Positions 16,416 to 25,117 of a stretch of 51,522 nt of DNA are shown here, in pieces (positions within the stretch are counted from its first letter, which is position 1; every line of letters begins with the position of its first letter). The position numbers were made by a program, and so were the translations under genes. The notes below the pieces were generated by a model. It was not told where the DNA came from. It worked only from the letters and a program-made list of their open reading frames with translations, and did no database searches. Source of the DNA: Alphaproteobacteria bacterium (GTDB taxonomy: Bacteria > Pseudomonadota > Alphaproteobacteria > UBA6615); contig JAJFJA010000053.1 of NCBI GenBank assembly GCA_021774445.1, positions 1 through 51,522 of the forward strand, given 5' to 3'.

Positions 16416-17123
16416 ATGCAGCAGAGCCAACACGACGCGGCGGGCGCCCGAGATTGTTGGATCGCGGTCGGCCTGGACGCTCAGATTCGGCCGCAATCGA
16501 GCCACCCGGTCATCGTCGCCGGTCGCGAACTCGCCCTTTGGCGTGGCGAAACCGGTCCGGCAAAGGTCTGGGACGATCAGTGCCCACACCGCGGGATGCG
16601 ATTGAGCTTTGGCTTTGTGCGCGATGGTACCCTCCGCTGCCTGTACCACGGCTGGGGTTATGGCGAGGATGGCCGGTGCGTCTCTATTCCGGCCCATCCC
16701 GAACTTGCTCCGCCCAAGACTATTTGTGCCGGCGCCCATGCCGTCGCAACGAAATACGGGATTATCTGGTCAAACCTGTCCGCCGCGCGCGCGGCGACCG
16801 TGCCCGAAATACCGGCAGTGACGGACTGGCGCCCGGTCCGCAGCCTCTATATCCATCGTTCGGCTGCCGTCGTGCTCGCCGGCATCGCGGCTTTCGACTA
16901 TGGCGCACCGGCCGAACCGGCCACGCCCGCCGCCGATGTCTACGTCGTGACCTTGGGCGCGCAGACCCAGCTCCTGCTCGCTTTGCAGCCGGTCGAGGCC
17001 AACAAGACCGGAGTGCACATTGCGTCATCCGGCGTCGATGCAACTGCCGACCGCCTTGCCCTGGTACGGCAAATGCATAGCCTACGCGATGCCATCGAAG
17101 CCGGCACCGGCCCGAGCCGATAG
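16416..17123 (+). CDS. Rieske [2Fe-2S] protein, separate subunit of a split oxygenase
   Basis: 235 residues. Rieske ligands are Cys56-x-His58 (QCPHRG) and Cys75-x2-His78 (CLYHGW), the spacing normal for oxygenases. The remaining 150 residues are short and poorly conserved and show no Asp-x2-His-x4-His site, so this protein should carry electrons but not oxygenate. The ATG at 16416 is chosen for the GGAGAG just before it; an in-frame ATG at 16326 is possible. The next gene, 11 nt away, encodes a protein with the missing iron site. It would stand between the reductase and the catalytic subunit. Confidence 0.85.
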   Translation: MQQSQHDAAGARDCWIAVGLDAQIRPQSSHPVIVAGRELALWRGETGPAKVWDDQCPHRGMRLSFGFVRDGTLRCLYHGWGYGEDGRCVSIPAHPELAPPKTICAGAHAVATKYGIIWSNLSAARAATVPEIPAVTDWRPVRSLYIHRSAAVVLAGIAAFDYGAPAEPATPAADVYVVTLGAQTQLLLALQPVEANKTGVHIASSGVDATADRLALVRQMHSLRDAIEAGTGPSR

Positions 17124-17134
17124 GGGGCGAGATC

Positions 17135-18010
17135 ATGACAGTAACAACGGATGCCGTTGCGCTCGGCGAGTGGGTTGCCTGCGGTTGGCCCGGCAAGGTG
17201 CCGGTTGGCGGCCATTGGGACACCGTCATCTTGGGTCAGCAGGTTCGTGCCACCCGCACGGCCGCCGATAGTTATGAGGTCTTCACCCTCGATCGGACCG
17301 GCACGCCCGGTCGACAACTGCCCGTACAGAGCCGCTACTGCTGCATTTTCACCACTCTGAGTGAGCCCAAGCGACCGCTGCCGGAGATCTCTGAATTCGC
17401 TGAGCCTGACCGGCGGCTGGTCAATAGCGGCTGTGTCGGCGTCAACACAAGTCCCTATCGGCTGATCGAGAACTTCCTCGACATGGCCCATTTCCCCTTC
17501 GTCCACACCGACATTCTAGGCGCCGAAGAACAAACTGAGGTCGCCTCGTACAAGGTTGAGCACCGCAAGGAGGTCGACGAGATCTGGGCCACCGATTGCC
17601 AGTTTTTTCAGCCCGCTGCCTCGAAAGCGGCCACCGGCGGCCAAATGACGAAATACGTTTATCGGATCATGTCGCCCTTCAGCATCATGCTTTACAAGAC
17701 CGTTCATGGCGACCCCGGCCGCAATGACGCAATCTGCCTTTTCATTCAGCCGAGAGACGAAACGGACTGCCTCGCCTATATGCCCATGGCCTTGGTCGAC
17801 GCGGTCAGCACCACCGAATCGATGATCGACTTCCAGCAGACCATATTCCTGCAGGACCGCGTGATCTTGGAGAACCAGCGGCCCGCTCTCATGCCGCTCG
17901 ATCTGACCGCCGAGATCCCCACCAAGGCTGATGTCGGATCGGTGACCTTTCGACGCTGGCTCAAACAATCTGGTATTTGGTTCGGGACCAGCGAGAAAGC
18001 GGCGGCATAG
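17135..18010 (+). CDS. Rieske-oxygenase catalytic subunit lacking the Rieske cluster (NdmC-like)
   Basis: 291 residues. The mononuclear Fe(II) site is clear: ENFLDMAHFPFVHTD gives Asn113, Asp116, His119 and His124. The later segment TIFLQDRVILENQRP is the usual third-ligand helix. The N-terminal 100 residues resemble a Rieske domain in outline (GEWVACGWPGKVPVGGHWD) but have no Cys-x-His or Cys-x2-His pairs. NdmC of methylxanthine degradation has the same defect and borrows a Rieske cluster from a partner. Here the partner is most likely the preceding gene. Likely role: N- or O-demethylation, or hydroxylation of a heterocycle. Confidence 0.8.
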   Translation: MTVTTDAVALGEWVACGWPGKVPVGGHWDTVILGQQVRATRTAADSYEVFTLDRTGTPGRQLPVQSRYCCIFTTLSEPKRPLPEISEFAEPDRRLVNSGCVGVNTSPYRLIENFLDMAHFPFVHTDILGAEEQTEVASYKVEHRKEVDEIWATDCQFFQPAASKAATGGQMTKYVYRIMSPFSIMLYKTVHGDPGRNDAICLFIQPRDETDCLAYMPMALVDAVSTTESMIDFQQTIFLQDRVILENQRPALMPLDLTAEIPTKADVGSVTFRRWLKQSGIWFGTSEKAAA

Positions 18011-18019
18011 GCAAACGAG

Positions 18020-18649
18020 ATGGCGCTTAAACTCTACGACTACACGCTCTCCGGCAGCTGCTACAAAGTGCGCTTGCTGCTCGGTTTTCTCGAACTTACC
18101 TATACGCGCGAGCAGGTAGACTTCTATCCCGGTCGGCGCCACAAGTCCCTGGATTTCCTCGCAATTAATCCTCTGGGGCAACTCCCAGTGCTCGAGGACG
18201 GCGATCTGCGCTTGCGCGACGCCCAGGCGATCCTGTGCCATTTGGCGAACAAATACGACAAGACCGGCAAGTGGTTACCGCGCGACCCCGCCACGTTCGG
18301 CACGGTGATGATGTGGCTGATGTTCGCCGGCGGCGAGATCATGGCGGCGTCGGCCGCGCGTCTCCACGATTTGTTGGGTTATGATCTCGACATCGCCGCG
18401 GCGCGTAATAGCGCCCATGCCGCCTTCCGCATCCTCGACGATCACCTCGCACTCCGCGAGATCGCCGGCGCTCAATGGATCGCCGGCGATCACCCCACCG
18501 TCGCTGACGTGGCCTGCTATCCCTATGTCGCCCTCGCCGGGGACGGCGGCATCGGGCACGAGGACTATCCCGCGCTCCGCAACTGGCTGCGGGTGTTTCG
18601 TACGATCCCTCATTTCGACCCCATGTCCGGCATACCCGAGTTCGCTTAG
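18020..18649 (+). CDS. Glutathione S-transferase-like protein (NdmE-like position)
   Basis: 209 residues. The thioredoxin-like half shows YDYTLSGSCYKVRLLL, NPLGQLPVLEDGDLRLRDAQAI, then a helical domain with HPTVADVACYPYVALA. It sits between oxygenase and reductase genes, starts 9 nt after the catalytic subunit and shares its stop with the reductase start. In the NdmCDE N-demethylase a GST homologue (NdmE) is a structural member of the complex, so this protein may be a subunit rather than a free transferase. Glutathione chemistry on the substrate remains possible. Confidence 0.82.
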   Translation: MALKLYDYTLSGSCYKVRLLLGFLELTYTREQVDFYPGRRHKSLDFLAINPLGQLPVLEDGDLRLRDAQAILCHLANKYDKTGKWLPRDPATFGTVMMWLMFAGGEIMAASAARLHDLLGYDLDIAAARNSAHAAFRILDDHLALREIAGAQWIAGDHPTVADVACYPYVALAGDGGIGHEDYPALRNWLRVFRTIPHFDPMSGIPEFA

Positions 18650-19608
18650 TGGACCTGGAAGTCACCATCCGGGAGATTCGCCGCGAGACTTCTGAAATCC
18701 GCAGTTTCATTCTCGAGCCCAGGCCGGGTGAGACCCTGCCGCCGTTCCGACCCGGCGCCCATATCGATGTCTGCCCGGTGCCTGGTTTCATTCGCCAATA
18801 TTCTCTTGCCGGCGACCCGGCCGACGGCAGCCACTATCTGATCGGCGTCAAACGTGAGCAGAATGGCCGTGGCGGGTCCAGTGCGATGCACAGTCAGCTG
18901 CAAGAGGGCGGTACCCTCAAGATCAGCCGGCCAAAAAACAACTTTGCGCTCCGCGACACGGGCGGTCGCAGCATCCTCCTGGCCGGCGGGATCGGCGTCA
19001 CGCCGTTGCTAAGCATGGCGCAGGCCCTGGCCAGCGAGCGATTGTCATTTGATTTCCACTACTTTGCGCGTTCAAATGGTGAGTTGGCCTTTCGCGATTT
19101 GATCACCACCAGTGGTTGGTCGCGCCAGGTGGCTTATCATTTCGGCCTCGTGCCGCCATTGCTCAACGACGTGCTGGATGAAATTCTTCGCTCTCCCGGT
19201 CCCGACGACGTGATCTATCTCTGTGGACCAGGCCCGTTCATGGATGTCGTCGGGGCTGTTGCCGAGCAAGCCGGCTGGCCCGCCGACGCCGTCATATTGG
19301 AGCATTTTTCCGCTGACCCGCCCAAACTCACGCCCGGCGCCGACGAGTTTGTGATCAGGCTCGCCAAGCGTAGTATCGAGCTAGTCGTTCCGCCGGACAA
19401 GGCCATCATCGAGGTACTGCGAGAAGCCGGCATTGAGATCCAAACAAGCTGTGAGCAGGGGGTCTGTGGCACCTGTGTGACACCTGTGCTCGAAGGCGAA
19501 CCCGAACACAACGACATGTTTCTCTCGGACGAGGAGCGCACGTCGGGCCACCTATTCACGCCCTGCGTTTCACGGGCAAAATCCAAACTGTTGGTGCTAG
19601 ACATCTAA
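18649..19608 (+). CDS. Flavin/[2Fe-2S] oxidoreductase (oxygenase reductase, VanB-like)
   Basis: 319 residues in three modules. FAD/FMN domain with RQYS (49-52), NAD(P) domain with GGIGVTP (113-119) and YLCGPGPFM, and a C-terminal plant-type ferredoxin with Cys268-x4-Cys273-x2-Cys276-x29-Cys306. It passes electrons from NAD(P)H to the Rieske protein. The GTG start overlaps the upstream stop (TAGTG), so it is coupled to the GST gene. Unlike NdmD it has no extra N-terminal Rieske domain, which fits the presence of a separate Rieske gene. Confidence 0.9.
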   Translation: MDLEVTIREIRRETSEIRSFILEPRPGETLPPFRPGAHIDVCPVPGFIRQYSLAGDPADGSHYLIGVKREQNGRGGSSAMHSQLQEGGTLKISRPKNNFALRDTGGRSILLAGGIGVTPLLSMAQALASERLSFDFHYFARSNGELAFRDLITTSGWSRQVAYHFGLVPPLLNDVLDEILRSPGPDDVIYLCGPGPFMDVVGAVAEQAGWPADAVILEHFSADPPKLTPGADEFVIRLAKRSIELVVPPDKAIIEVLREAGIEIQTSCEQGVCGTCVTPVLEGEPEHNDMFLSDEERTSGHLFTPCVSRAKSKLLVLDI

Positions 19609-19646
19609 CCGTCTGTAATAGCGACCGGGGGCCAGTTGCGGCTTTG

Positions 19647-21233
19647 ATGAGAAACCAAGAACTCGATATACGACCAAGTCCCCAAAATGCCGGTGCCGAA
19701 GCGCCACTTCTTGAACTCGTCGGCGTTACCAAGGCATTCCCAGCGGTCTTGGCCAACGACAACGTATCGCTGAAGATCGCGCCCGGCGAAATTCACGCCA
19801 TTTTGGGTGAGAACGGGGCCGGCAAAAGTACGCTGGTCAAGACCATTTATGGGGTTCTCGCTCCCGACGCCGGCGAGATCAGATGGCGCGGCGAGGCGGT
19901 CGAGATCCGCAACCCCGCCCATGCCCGCGCTCTGGGGATCGGCATGGTGTTTCAGCATTTCTCGCTGTTCGAGACACTCACTGTCGCCGAGAATATTTCC
20001 CTCGCCACGCCGAAGACCGCCGCCAAGCTGGTGCCGAGCATAACCGAGATCGGCGAGCGCTTTGGTCTGCCCGTGGACCCGCACGCCCTGGTGCATTCCT
20101 TGTCGGTGGGAGAACGTCAGCGCGTCGAGATCATCCGCTGCCTGCTTCAGGACCCGCGCTTGATCATCATGGACGAACCGACGTCGGTGTTGCCGCCCAG
20201 CGGTATTCCGGCGCTGTTCGAGACCATACGCCGGCTCGCCGATCAAGGCAGGGCGGTGCTGTTCATCAGCCACAAGCTCGAGGAAATCAGGGCCCTCTGC
20301 CACAAGGCCACCATTATGCGTGGCGGCAAGGTCGTGACGGAAGCCGTTGACCCGACGCAGGAAACTAATGAGTCCCTGGCCCGTCTGATGATCGGTCGCG
20401 ATATTCCGCACCCTCGACGCGCCGCCGCCACGCCGGCGGACGCCGCGGCGATGGAAGTGCGCGATCTCACCTATGTTCCCGCTGATCCGTTCGGGACCAC
20501 GCTGAGTGACGTTTCCCTGGCCCTGCGCCCCGGCGAAATTGTCGGCATCGCCGGCGTCTCCGGCAATGGACAGAAGGAACTTGCCGCGATTTTGTCCGGT
20601 GAGACCCTGCTGCCACCGCGCCAGCAGGATCGGATCGTCATTAATGGCCGCTCCTGCGGTGCCGCGGATAGCGGCAAGCGCCGTGACTTAGGCTTTGCCT
20701 TTGTGCCGGAAGAGCGCCATGGCCGCGGTGCGGTCCCCGAGATGAACCTGAAAAAGAACGTTATCCTAACGGCCCATTCCTTTGGCTTGGCCAACCGCGG
20801 TTTCATCAAACGCCCCGCCGCCCGCGCCTTTGCCAAGCAGTGCATCGACCAGATGGACGTCCATTGCAGTGGCTGGGACGCCGAAGCCCGTAGCCTGTCC
20901 GGCGGTAATTTGCAGAAGTTCATCGTTGGGCGGGAGATCCGCCTAGGGCCGAAGATACTTCTGGCCGCCCAGCCGACCTGGGGTGTCGATGTTGGCGCCG
21001 CCGCCGCGATCCGCCAGCATCTCGTCGATCTGCGAGACAATGGCGTCGCAATCCTTATCATCAGCGATGAGCTGGAGGAGCTGCTGGAAATCGCCGACCG
21101 CCTACATGTTATCTTTCGCGGTCACCTCTCACCGTCTATCGACCGGGTCGATGCGGATAGTGCGCTCATCGGCGATTTCATGACTGGCGGTTTCCTGCCG
21201 GGACAGCCGAACGGCGAGGCGGTGCCGTCATGA
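19647..21233 (+). CDS. ABC transporter ATPase, BMP/nucleoside type, two NBDs
   Basis: 528 residues with tandem nucleotide-binding domains. NBD1 has GENGAGKST, signature LSVGERQRVE, Walker B LIIMDEPTSVL and switch ISHKLEEI. NBD2 has GVSGNGQKEL, signature LSGGNLQKF and a degenerate Walker B (LLAAQPTWGVDVG, no Asp-Glu pair), which is typical of nucleoside importers of the BMP group. It overlaps the first permease gene (ATGA) and begins 38 nt after the reductase, so one long transcript from the Rieske gene is likely. Confidence 0.9.
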   Translation: MRNQELDIRPSPQNAGAEAPLLELVGVTKAFPAVLANDNVSLKIAPGEIHAILGENGAGKSTLVKTIYGVLAPDAGEIRWRGEAVEIRNPAHARALGIGMVFQHFSLFETLTVAENISLATPKTAAKLVPSITEIGERFGLPVDPHALVHSLSVGERQRVEIIRCLLQDPRLIIMDEPTSVLPPSGIPALFETIRRLADQGRAVLFISHKLEEIRALCHKATIMRGGKVVTEAVDPTQETNESLARLMIGRDIPHPRRAAATPADAAAMEVRDLTYVPADPFGTTLSDVSLALRPGEIVGIAGVSGNGQKELAAILSGETLLPPRQQDRIVINGRSCGAADSGKRRDLGFAFVPEERHGRGAVPEMNLKKNVILTAHSFGLANRGFIKRPAARAFAKQCIDQMDVHCSGWDAEARSLSGGNLQKFIVGREIRLGPKILLAAQPTWGVDVGAAAAIRQHLVDLRDNGVAILIISDELEELLEIADRLHVIFRGHLSPSIDRVDADSALIGDFMTGGFLPGQPNGEAVPS

Positions 21234-22324
21234 TGCGGCTGCCTTGGGTTATTGAAACCAAGACGGAACGCTCGACATCCGCGCCGCTTATCGCACCTTT
21301 CGCGGCAGTCGCGATCACGGTCTGCGCTGGAGTTATCATACTCTCCATACTCGGTGTCTCGCCCGGCAAGGCGCTTTTCTTTCTGTATTTCGCACCGTTT
21401 TCTAGCGGCTTTAACATCAGTGAAGTGTTTCTCAAGATGGGACCGCTGCTACTGATCGCTCAGGGTTTAGCCATTGGCTTTCGCGCCAAGGTCTGGAACA
21501 TCGGTGCCGAAGGTCAGCTGCTGCTCGGTGCCATCGGCGGCAGCTTGCTGCCGATCTTCTTCAATGACAGCCAGAACCCGTTGATGTTGCCCGCCATGGC
21601 GCTCGTTGGCGGGTGCTTTGGCATGGGCTGGGCGGCGATCGCCGCCTGGTTGCGGGCGCGCTATAACGCCAACGAGATCCTCGTCACCTTGATGCTCAAC
21701 TCGATAGCGCTGCAATTGTTGTTCTACTTGGTGTCAGGTCCATTGCGGGATCCCCTCGGTTTCAATTTCCCTCAGTCGGCCTTGTTCCCGGATGTCGGCA
21801 TGCTGCCGATTCTGTTCAGCGGCTTCCGAGTCAATATCTCCATATTCTTTGCCATCGGCGTGAGCCTGCTCGCCTGGCTCTTCGTCGAGCGCAGCATGAC
21901 CGGATATAAGCTCGAGGTCGGCGGGACGGCGCCCGATGCGGCCCGCTATGCCGGCTTCAGCGAGGCGCGTGCCATCTGGCTGAGTCTACTCATCGGTGGC
22001 ACGGCGGCTGGATTAGCCGGTGTTTTCGAGGTGGCGGGACCCCTGGGTCAACTGCAACGAGTGGTATCTCCGGGCTACGGTTTTGCCGCGATCATAGTGG
22101 CATTCCTCGGCGGCCTGCGGGCGATCGGCATCCTCTTTGCCGCCTTCTTTATGGCGGTAATTTTCGTCGGCGGCGACATTGCCCAGACCTCGGCGGGCGT
22201 ACCTTTTTCGGTCAATATCGTACTGCAGGGCATTCTGCTGGTCACCTATTTGGCAGCGCGTGTCTTCGTCGACTACCGTGTGCGCTTCGGCACCAGACGG
22301 CGTATTCCGGCAGGGGCTGGTTGA
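21230..22324 (+). CDS. ABC transporter permease 1, BMP/nucleoside type
   Basis: 364-residue membrane protein. GFRAKVWNIGAEGQLLLGAIGG and RARYNANEILVTLMLNSIAL are the hallmarks of the YufP-like permease of nucleoside/purine importers. Eight to ten hydrophobic helices can be picked out. Start and stop overlap both neighbours, so it is translated as part of the transporter operon. Confidence 0.9.
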   Translation: MMRLPWVIETKTERSTSAPLIAPFAAVAITVCAGVIILSILGVSPGKALFFLYFAPFSSGFNISEVFLKMGPLLLIAQGLAIGFRAKVWNIGAEGQLLLGAIGGSLLPIFFNDSQNPLMLPAMALVGGCFGMGWAAIAAWLRARYNANEILVTLMLNSIALQLLFYLVSGPLRDPLGFNFPQSALFPDVGMLPILFSGFRVNISIFFAIGVSLLAWLFVERSMTGYKLEVGGTAPDAARYAGFSEARAIWLSLLIGGTAAGLAGVFEVAGPLGQLQRVVSPGYGFAAIIVAFLGGLRAIGILFAAFFMAVIFVGGDIAQTSAGVPFSVNIVLQGILLVTYLAARVFVDYRVRFGTRRRIPAGAG

Positions 22325-23244
22325 TGGACACACTGACATTTCTGCTCTCGGGAACGTTGCTGGCGGCGACGCCCCTGTTGATAGCGGCGCTCGGCGAATT
22401 GGTTGTCGAGAAGGCGGGCGTACTCAATCTGAGCATCGAGGGCATGATGGCACTCGGTGCCGCAGTCGGCTTTATCGTCGTCTCTAACACCGAAAGCTAT
22501 TGGCTCGCGATTTTTATCGGGGGCCTCGTCGCGTCAGCATTGTCAGTCGTTTTCGCCGCCGTCGTGCTCCTCACCCTCGGTAACCAGGTCGCCACCGGTA
22601 TCGCTGTCGGCATCCTCGGTTTGGGGTTGTCTGCGCTGATTGGTCAGCCTTACGAAAGCATGACGGTCGCACCCATGGCACGACTGCCGATCCCTCTCCT
22701 CTCGGAGCTGCCGATCGTTGGCCGCGGGCTGTTCGATCATGTTGCCGTTGTCTATTTGGCACCGCTGCTCGCGGTCGCGGTTTGGTTCATGCTCATGAAG
22801 ACCAAACTCGGCCTGATCGTCCGTGCCGTTGGTGAGTCGCCTGAATCCGCCCACGCGATTGGTTACAACGTGAACGCGATCCGCTTCGCCGCGATCTTGT
22901 TCGGCGGCTTTATGGCCGGCGTCGCCGGCGCCTTCATCTCGGTTGCTTCCACGACCCTTTGGGCCAACGGATTGATTGCCGGACGCGGCTGGATCGTTGT
23001 CGCCCTGGTCGTGTTCGCGACTTGGCGCAGCGGCCGTATCGTGATCGGCGCGTATCTTTTCGGTGCCGCCACCATCGGCGAGTTGTTGGTCCAGAGCTTC
23101 GGCCTGGCCATTCCATCCCAACTGCTGACGAGTGTGCCCTTCATCGCCACCATTATCGCCATCGTGCTGCTATCGATGGACGGCCGCAGTATCCGTCTTA
23201 ACGCCCCTGTTTCGTTGGGGCGTGTCTACCATGTGACGCAATAA
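22324..23244 (+). CDS. ABC transporter permease 2, BMP/nucleoside type
   Basis: 306-residue membrane protein. The segment LGELVVEKAGVLNLSIEGMM and the later LWANGLIAGRGWIVVALVVF are typical of the YufQ-like second permease. The ATG shares bases with the stop of permease 1 (TGATG). It pairs with permease 1 to form the channel. Confidence 0.9.
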   Translation: MDTLTFLLSGTLLAATPLLIAALGELVVEKAGVLNLSIEGMMALGAAVGFIVVSNTESYWLAIFIGGLVASALSVVFAAVVLLTLGNQVATGIAVGILGLGLSALIGQPYESMTVAPMARLPIPLLSELPIVGRGLFDHVAVVYLAPLLAVAVWFMLMKTKLGLIVRAVGESPESAHAIGYNVNAIRFAAILFGGFMAGVAGAFISVASTTLWANGLIAGRGWIVVALVVFATWRSGRIVIGAYLFGAATIGELLVQSFGLAIPSQLLTSVPFIATIIAIVLLSMDGRSIRLNAPVSLGRVYHVTQ

Positions 23245-23267
23245 GAACAGCAACAGGAGGACGACAA

Positions 23268-24341
23268 ATGCACTTCAAAACACTGACTTGGTTAGCGGTT
23301 GCCGGCACGCTATTTACTGCCGGCGCCGCCCAGGCCGAGGAGATGACCATCGGCTTTATCTATCCGGCCCCGGTCGCCGATGTCGGCTGGGCTAAGCAAC
23401 TCGACCTTGGTCGCGAGGCCATCGAGGCAAGCTTCGGCGACAAAGTAAAAACGACAGTCGTCGAGAACGTCCCGGAGGGCCCTGACGCCACCCGCATCAT
23501 GAACCAGATGGTAACCGACGGTGCTGACTTCGTTATGCTGGGCTCGTTCGGTTATATGAACGACGGCCTGCGGTTGGCCGGTCGCAACCCGGACGTTTCC
23601 TTCCTACATGCCAGTGGTTTCAAGCAAACCGACAACTTCGGCACCTTCACGCCGCGCAATTATGAAGGTTTTTATCTCGGCGGGCTCGCCGCCGGTCTGG
23701 TGACCAAAACCAATACTATCGGCATGGTCGGCGCCTTTGCCATTCCCGAAGTCGTGGCTGAAGTCAATGCCATCACCCTGGCCGCCCGCAAGGCCAATCC
23801 CGATGTCGAAATCAAGATCATCTGGCTGAACTCCTGGTTTGATCCCCCGAAGGCCCAGGACGCGGCGCGGGCCTTGGTCTCACAGGGTGCGGATGTCCTG
23901 TTCTCCCTCCACCAGGACACTCCGTCCGTCGTCAATGTGGCCGAGGCAGAGGGCGTTTACGTCGTCAACACCGGCTCGGACATGAGTGCCTACGGCCCCA
24001 ATGCCGTCCTCGCCTCGGTAACGATGGACTGGACGGACTATTTCGTGCGGGAAGTCGGGGCGGCCTTGGAGGGGAACTTCAATGGCTCCGATTTCCGCGG
24101 CGGTCTCAGCGATGGTGCCGTCAAAGTGAAAGCCTGGAGCAAGGACCTGACGGCCGATCAACTCGCCCAAATCAAAGACGCCGAGGCGAAGTTGATGAGC
24201 GGTGAGCTGCATGCCTTCGCCGGCCCGATCAAGGATCAAAAGGGTCAAGAGCGCGTTGCCGCCGGTGCGAATCTTCCCGATCCGGAAATCTTTGGTATGA
24301 ACTGGTTGGTTGAGGGTCTGGAAGGCTCTCTGCCGAACTAG
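23268..24341 (+). CDS. BMP-family periplasmic binding protein
   Basis: 357 residues with a signal peptide ending near AGAAQAEE (cleavage about residue 23). The mature protein has the BMP opening MTIGFIYPAPVADVGWAKQ and GADFVMLGSFGYMNDG, followed by GFYLGGLAAGL. This group binds purine nucleosides, nucleobases or related heterocycles; the PVADVGW variant occurs in purine-binding members. A strong AGGAGG lies 9 nt before the ATG. Placing the binding-protein gene last and giving it a strong ribosome site would raise its level over the permeases. A GC-rich hairpin follows. Confidence 0.9.
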   Translation: MHFKTLTWLAVAGTLFTAGAAQAEEMTIGFIYPAPVADVGWAKQLDLGREAIEASFGDKVKTTVVENVPEGPDATRIMNQMVTDGADFVMLGSFGYMNDGLRLAGRNPDVSFLHASGFKQTDNFGTFTPRNYEGFYLGGLAAGLVTKTNTIGMVGAFAIPEVVAEVNAITLAARKANPDVEIKIIWLNSWFDPPKAQDAARALVSQGADVLFSLHQDTPSVVNVAEAEGVYVVNTGSDMSAYGPNAVLASVTMDWTDYFVREVGAALEGNFNGSDFRGGLSDGAVKVKAWSKDLTADQLAQIKDAEAKLMSGELHAFAGPIKDQKGQERVAAGANLPDPEIFGMNWLVEGLEGSLPN

Positions 24342-24349
24342 GTTGGTCC

Positions 24350-24389
24350 TGGACGCAGGCGTCGGTTCAAGGCCGCGCGCCTGCGTCCA
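24350..24389 (+). terminator. GC-rich hairpin after the BMP operon
   Basis: Arms TGGACGCAGGCG (24350-24361) and CGCCTGCGTCCA (24378-24389) are perfectly complementary (12 bp) around a 16-nt loop, 9 nt after the stop. No T-run follows, so it may be a Rho-assisted terminator or an mRNA 3'-end stabiliser. Confidence 0.6.
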
Positions 24390-24456
24390 GCGCCCAAGCG
24401 TCGCGTGATTTACGGAACCGGTGCGGATCAGTCTCGGTTCCCAGACCCGTGAGTTG

Positions 24457-24482
24457 GGAATATCTTCAGCCATACGCCGTAA
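24457..24482 (+). promoter_or_regulatory. ECF-type promoter of the sigma operon
   Basis: GGAAT (24457-24461), 16 nt, then CGTAA (24478-24482). The same GGAAT-N16-CGTA pattern recurs before the SnoaL-like gene at 25933. GGAA -35 boxes are typical of ECF sigma factors, so this is probably the autoregulated promoter. A separate inverted repeat, GGAACCG / CGGTTCC (24414-24441), lies just upstream. Confidence 0.6.
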
Positions 24483-24604
24483 ATCAGTCAGAGAACTCCT
24501 GGCCGAAGTCCGGCCCATGGGAGAAACTGCCATTTTGCGGTAGGGATGACGCATTCGTTGTACTCAACAAGGCCCATGTCGGGGCAGCACGGCTGTTCCG
24601 GGTG

Positions 24605-25117
24605 ATGTTCCGCGACCGCACATTGCTGATTGCCGAGATCCCCCACCTGAGGCGTTATGCTAGGGTCCTCGTCCGCGATGCCGACGCTGCGGACGACCTG
24701 GTCCAGAATTGTTTGGTACGGGCCCTTGGTAGGTTCCATCTCTGGCAATCGAACCGGCGCCTGCGCCCATGGTTATTCGCGATCATGCACAATTTGCACG
24801 TGGACGTTGTACGGCACCGTTCGAGAAGGGGAGCGACCGTAACCTTGGCCGATGTCGGCGAGCTGTCCTCACATTACGCCAGTCCAGAGGACCGGATCGG
24901 CGCACAGGCGGTTCTTGCCGAAATTGACCGTCTGCCGCAGAACCAAAAGGATGTGTTGATCCTGGTGGGGATAGACGAACTGAGCTATGCCGAGGCCGCC
25001 AAAGTCCTATCCATCCCGACCGGCACGCTGATGTCGCGTCTGCACCGGGCACGCGCAAAGCTTCGGACGAATCTTGGCATGGCCAATCGCAAGCCGGCGA
25101 TCCGGCGCGTGAAGTGA
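24605..25117 (+). CDS. ECF RNA polymerase sigma factor
   Basis: 170 residues. Sigma2 region with HLRRYARVLVRDADAADDLVQ and RPWLFAIMHNLHVD; sigma4 region with LPQNQKDVLILVG and SYAEAAKVLSIPTGTLMSRL. The ATG at 24605 gives the usual ECF length and start (IPHLRRYAR); the longer frame would begin inside the promoter at 24457-24482. The anti-sigma gene overlaps its stop (GTGA). Alphaproteobacterial ECF factors of this type answer to envelope or oxidative stress. Confidence 0.9.
   Translation: MFRDRTLLIAEIPHLRRYARVLVRDADAADDLVQNCLVRALGRFHLWQSNRRLRPWLFAIMHNLHVDVVRHRSRRGATVTLADVGELSSHYASPEDRIGAQAVLAEIDRLPQNQKDVLILVGIDELSYAEAAKVLSIPTGTLMSRLHRARAKLRTNLGMANRKPAIRRVK

Noticed and set aside
17135..18010. 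Possibility that the oxygenase split is a frameshift in one gene
   Set aside because: Both proteins have their own N-terminal Rieske-like outline and independent starts; joining them would give two Rieske-type domains in series rather than one normal oxygenase.
24414..24441. GGAACCG / CGGTTCC inverted repeat considered as an ECF promoter
   Set aside because: GGAAC resembles an ECF -35 box, but no fitting -10 lies downstream, while the GGAAT-N16-CGTA element 16 nt further on is repeated before a second gene.
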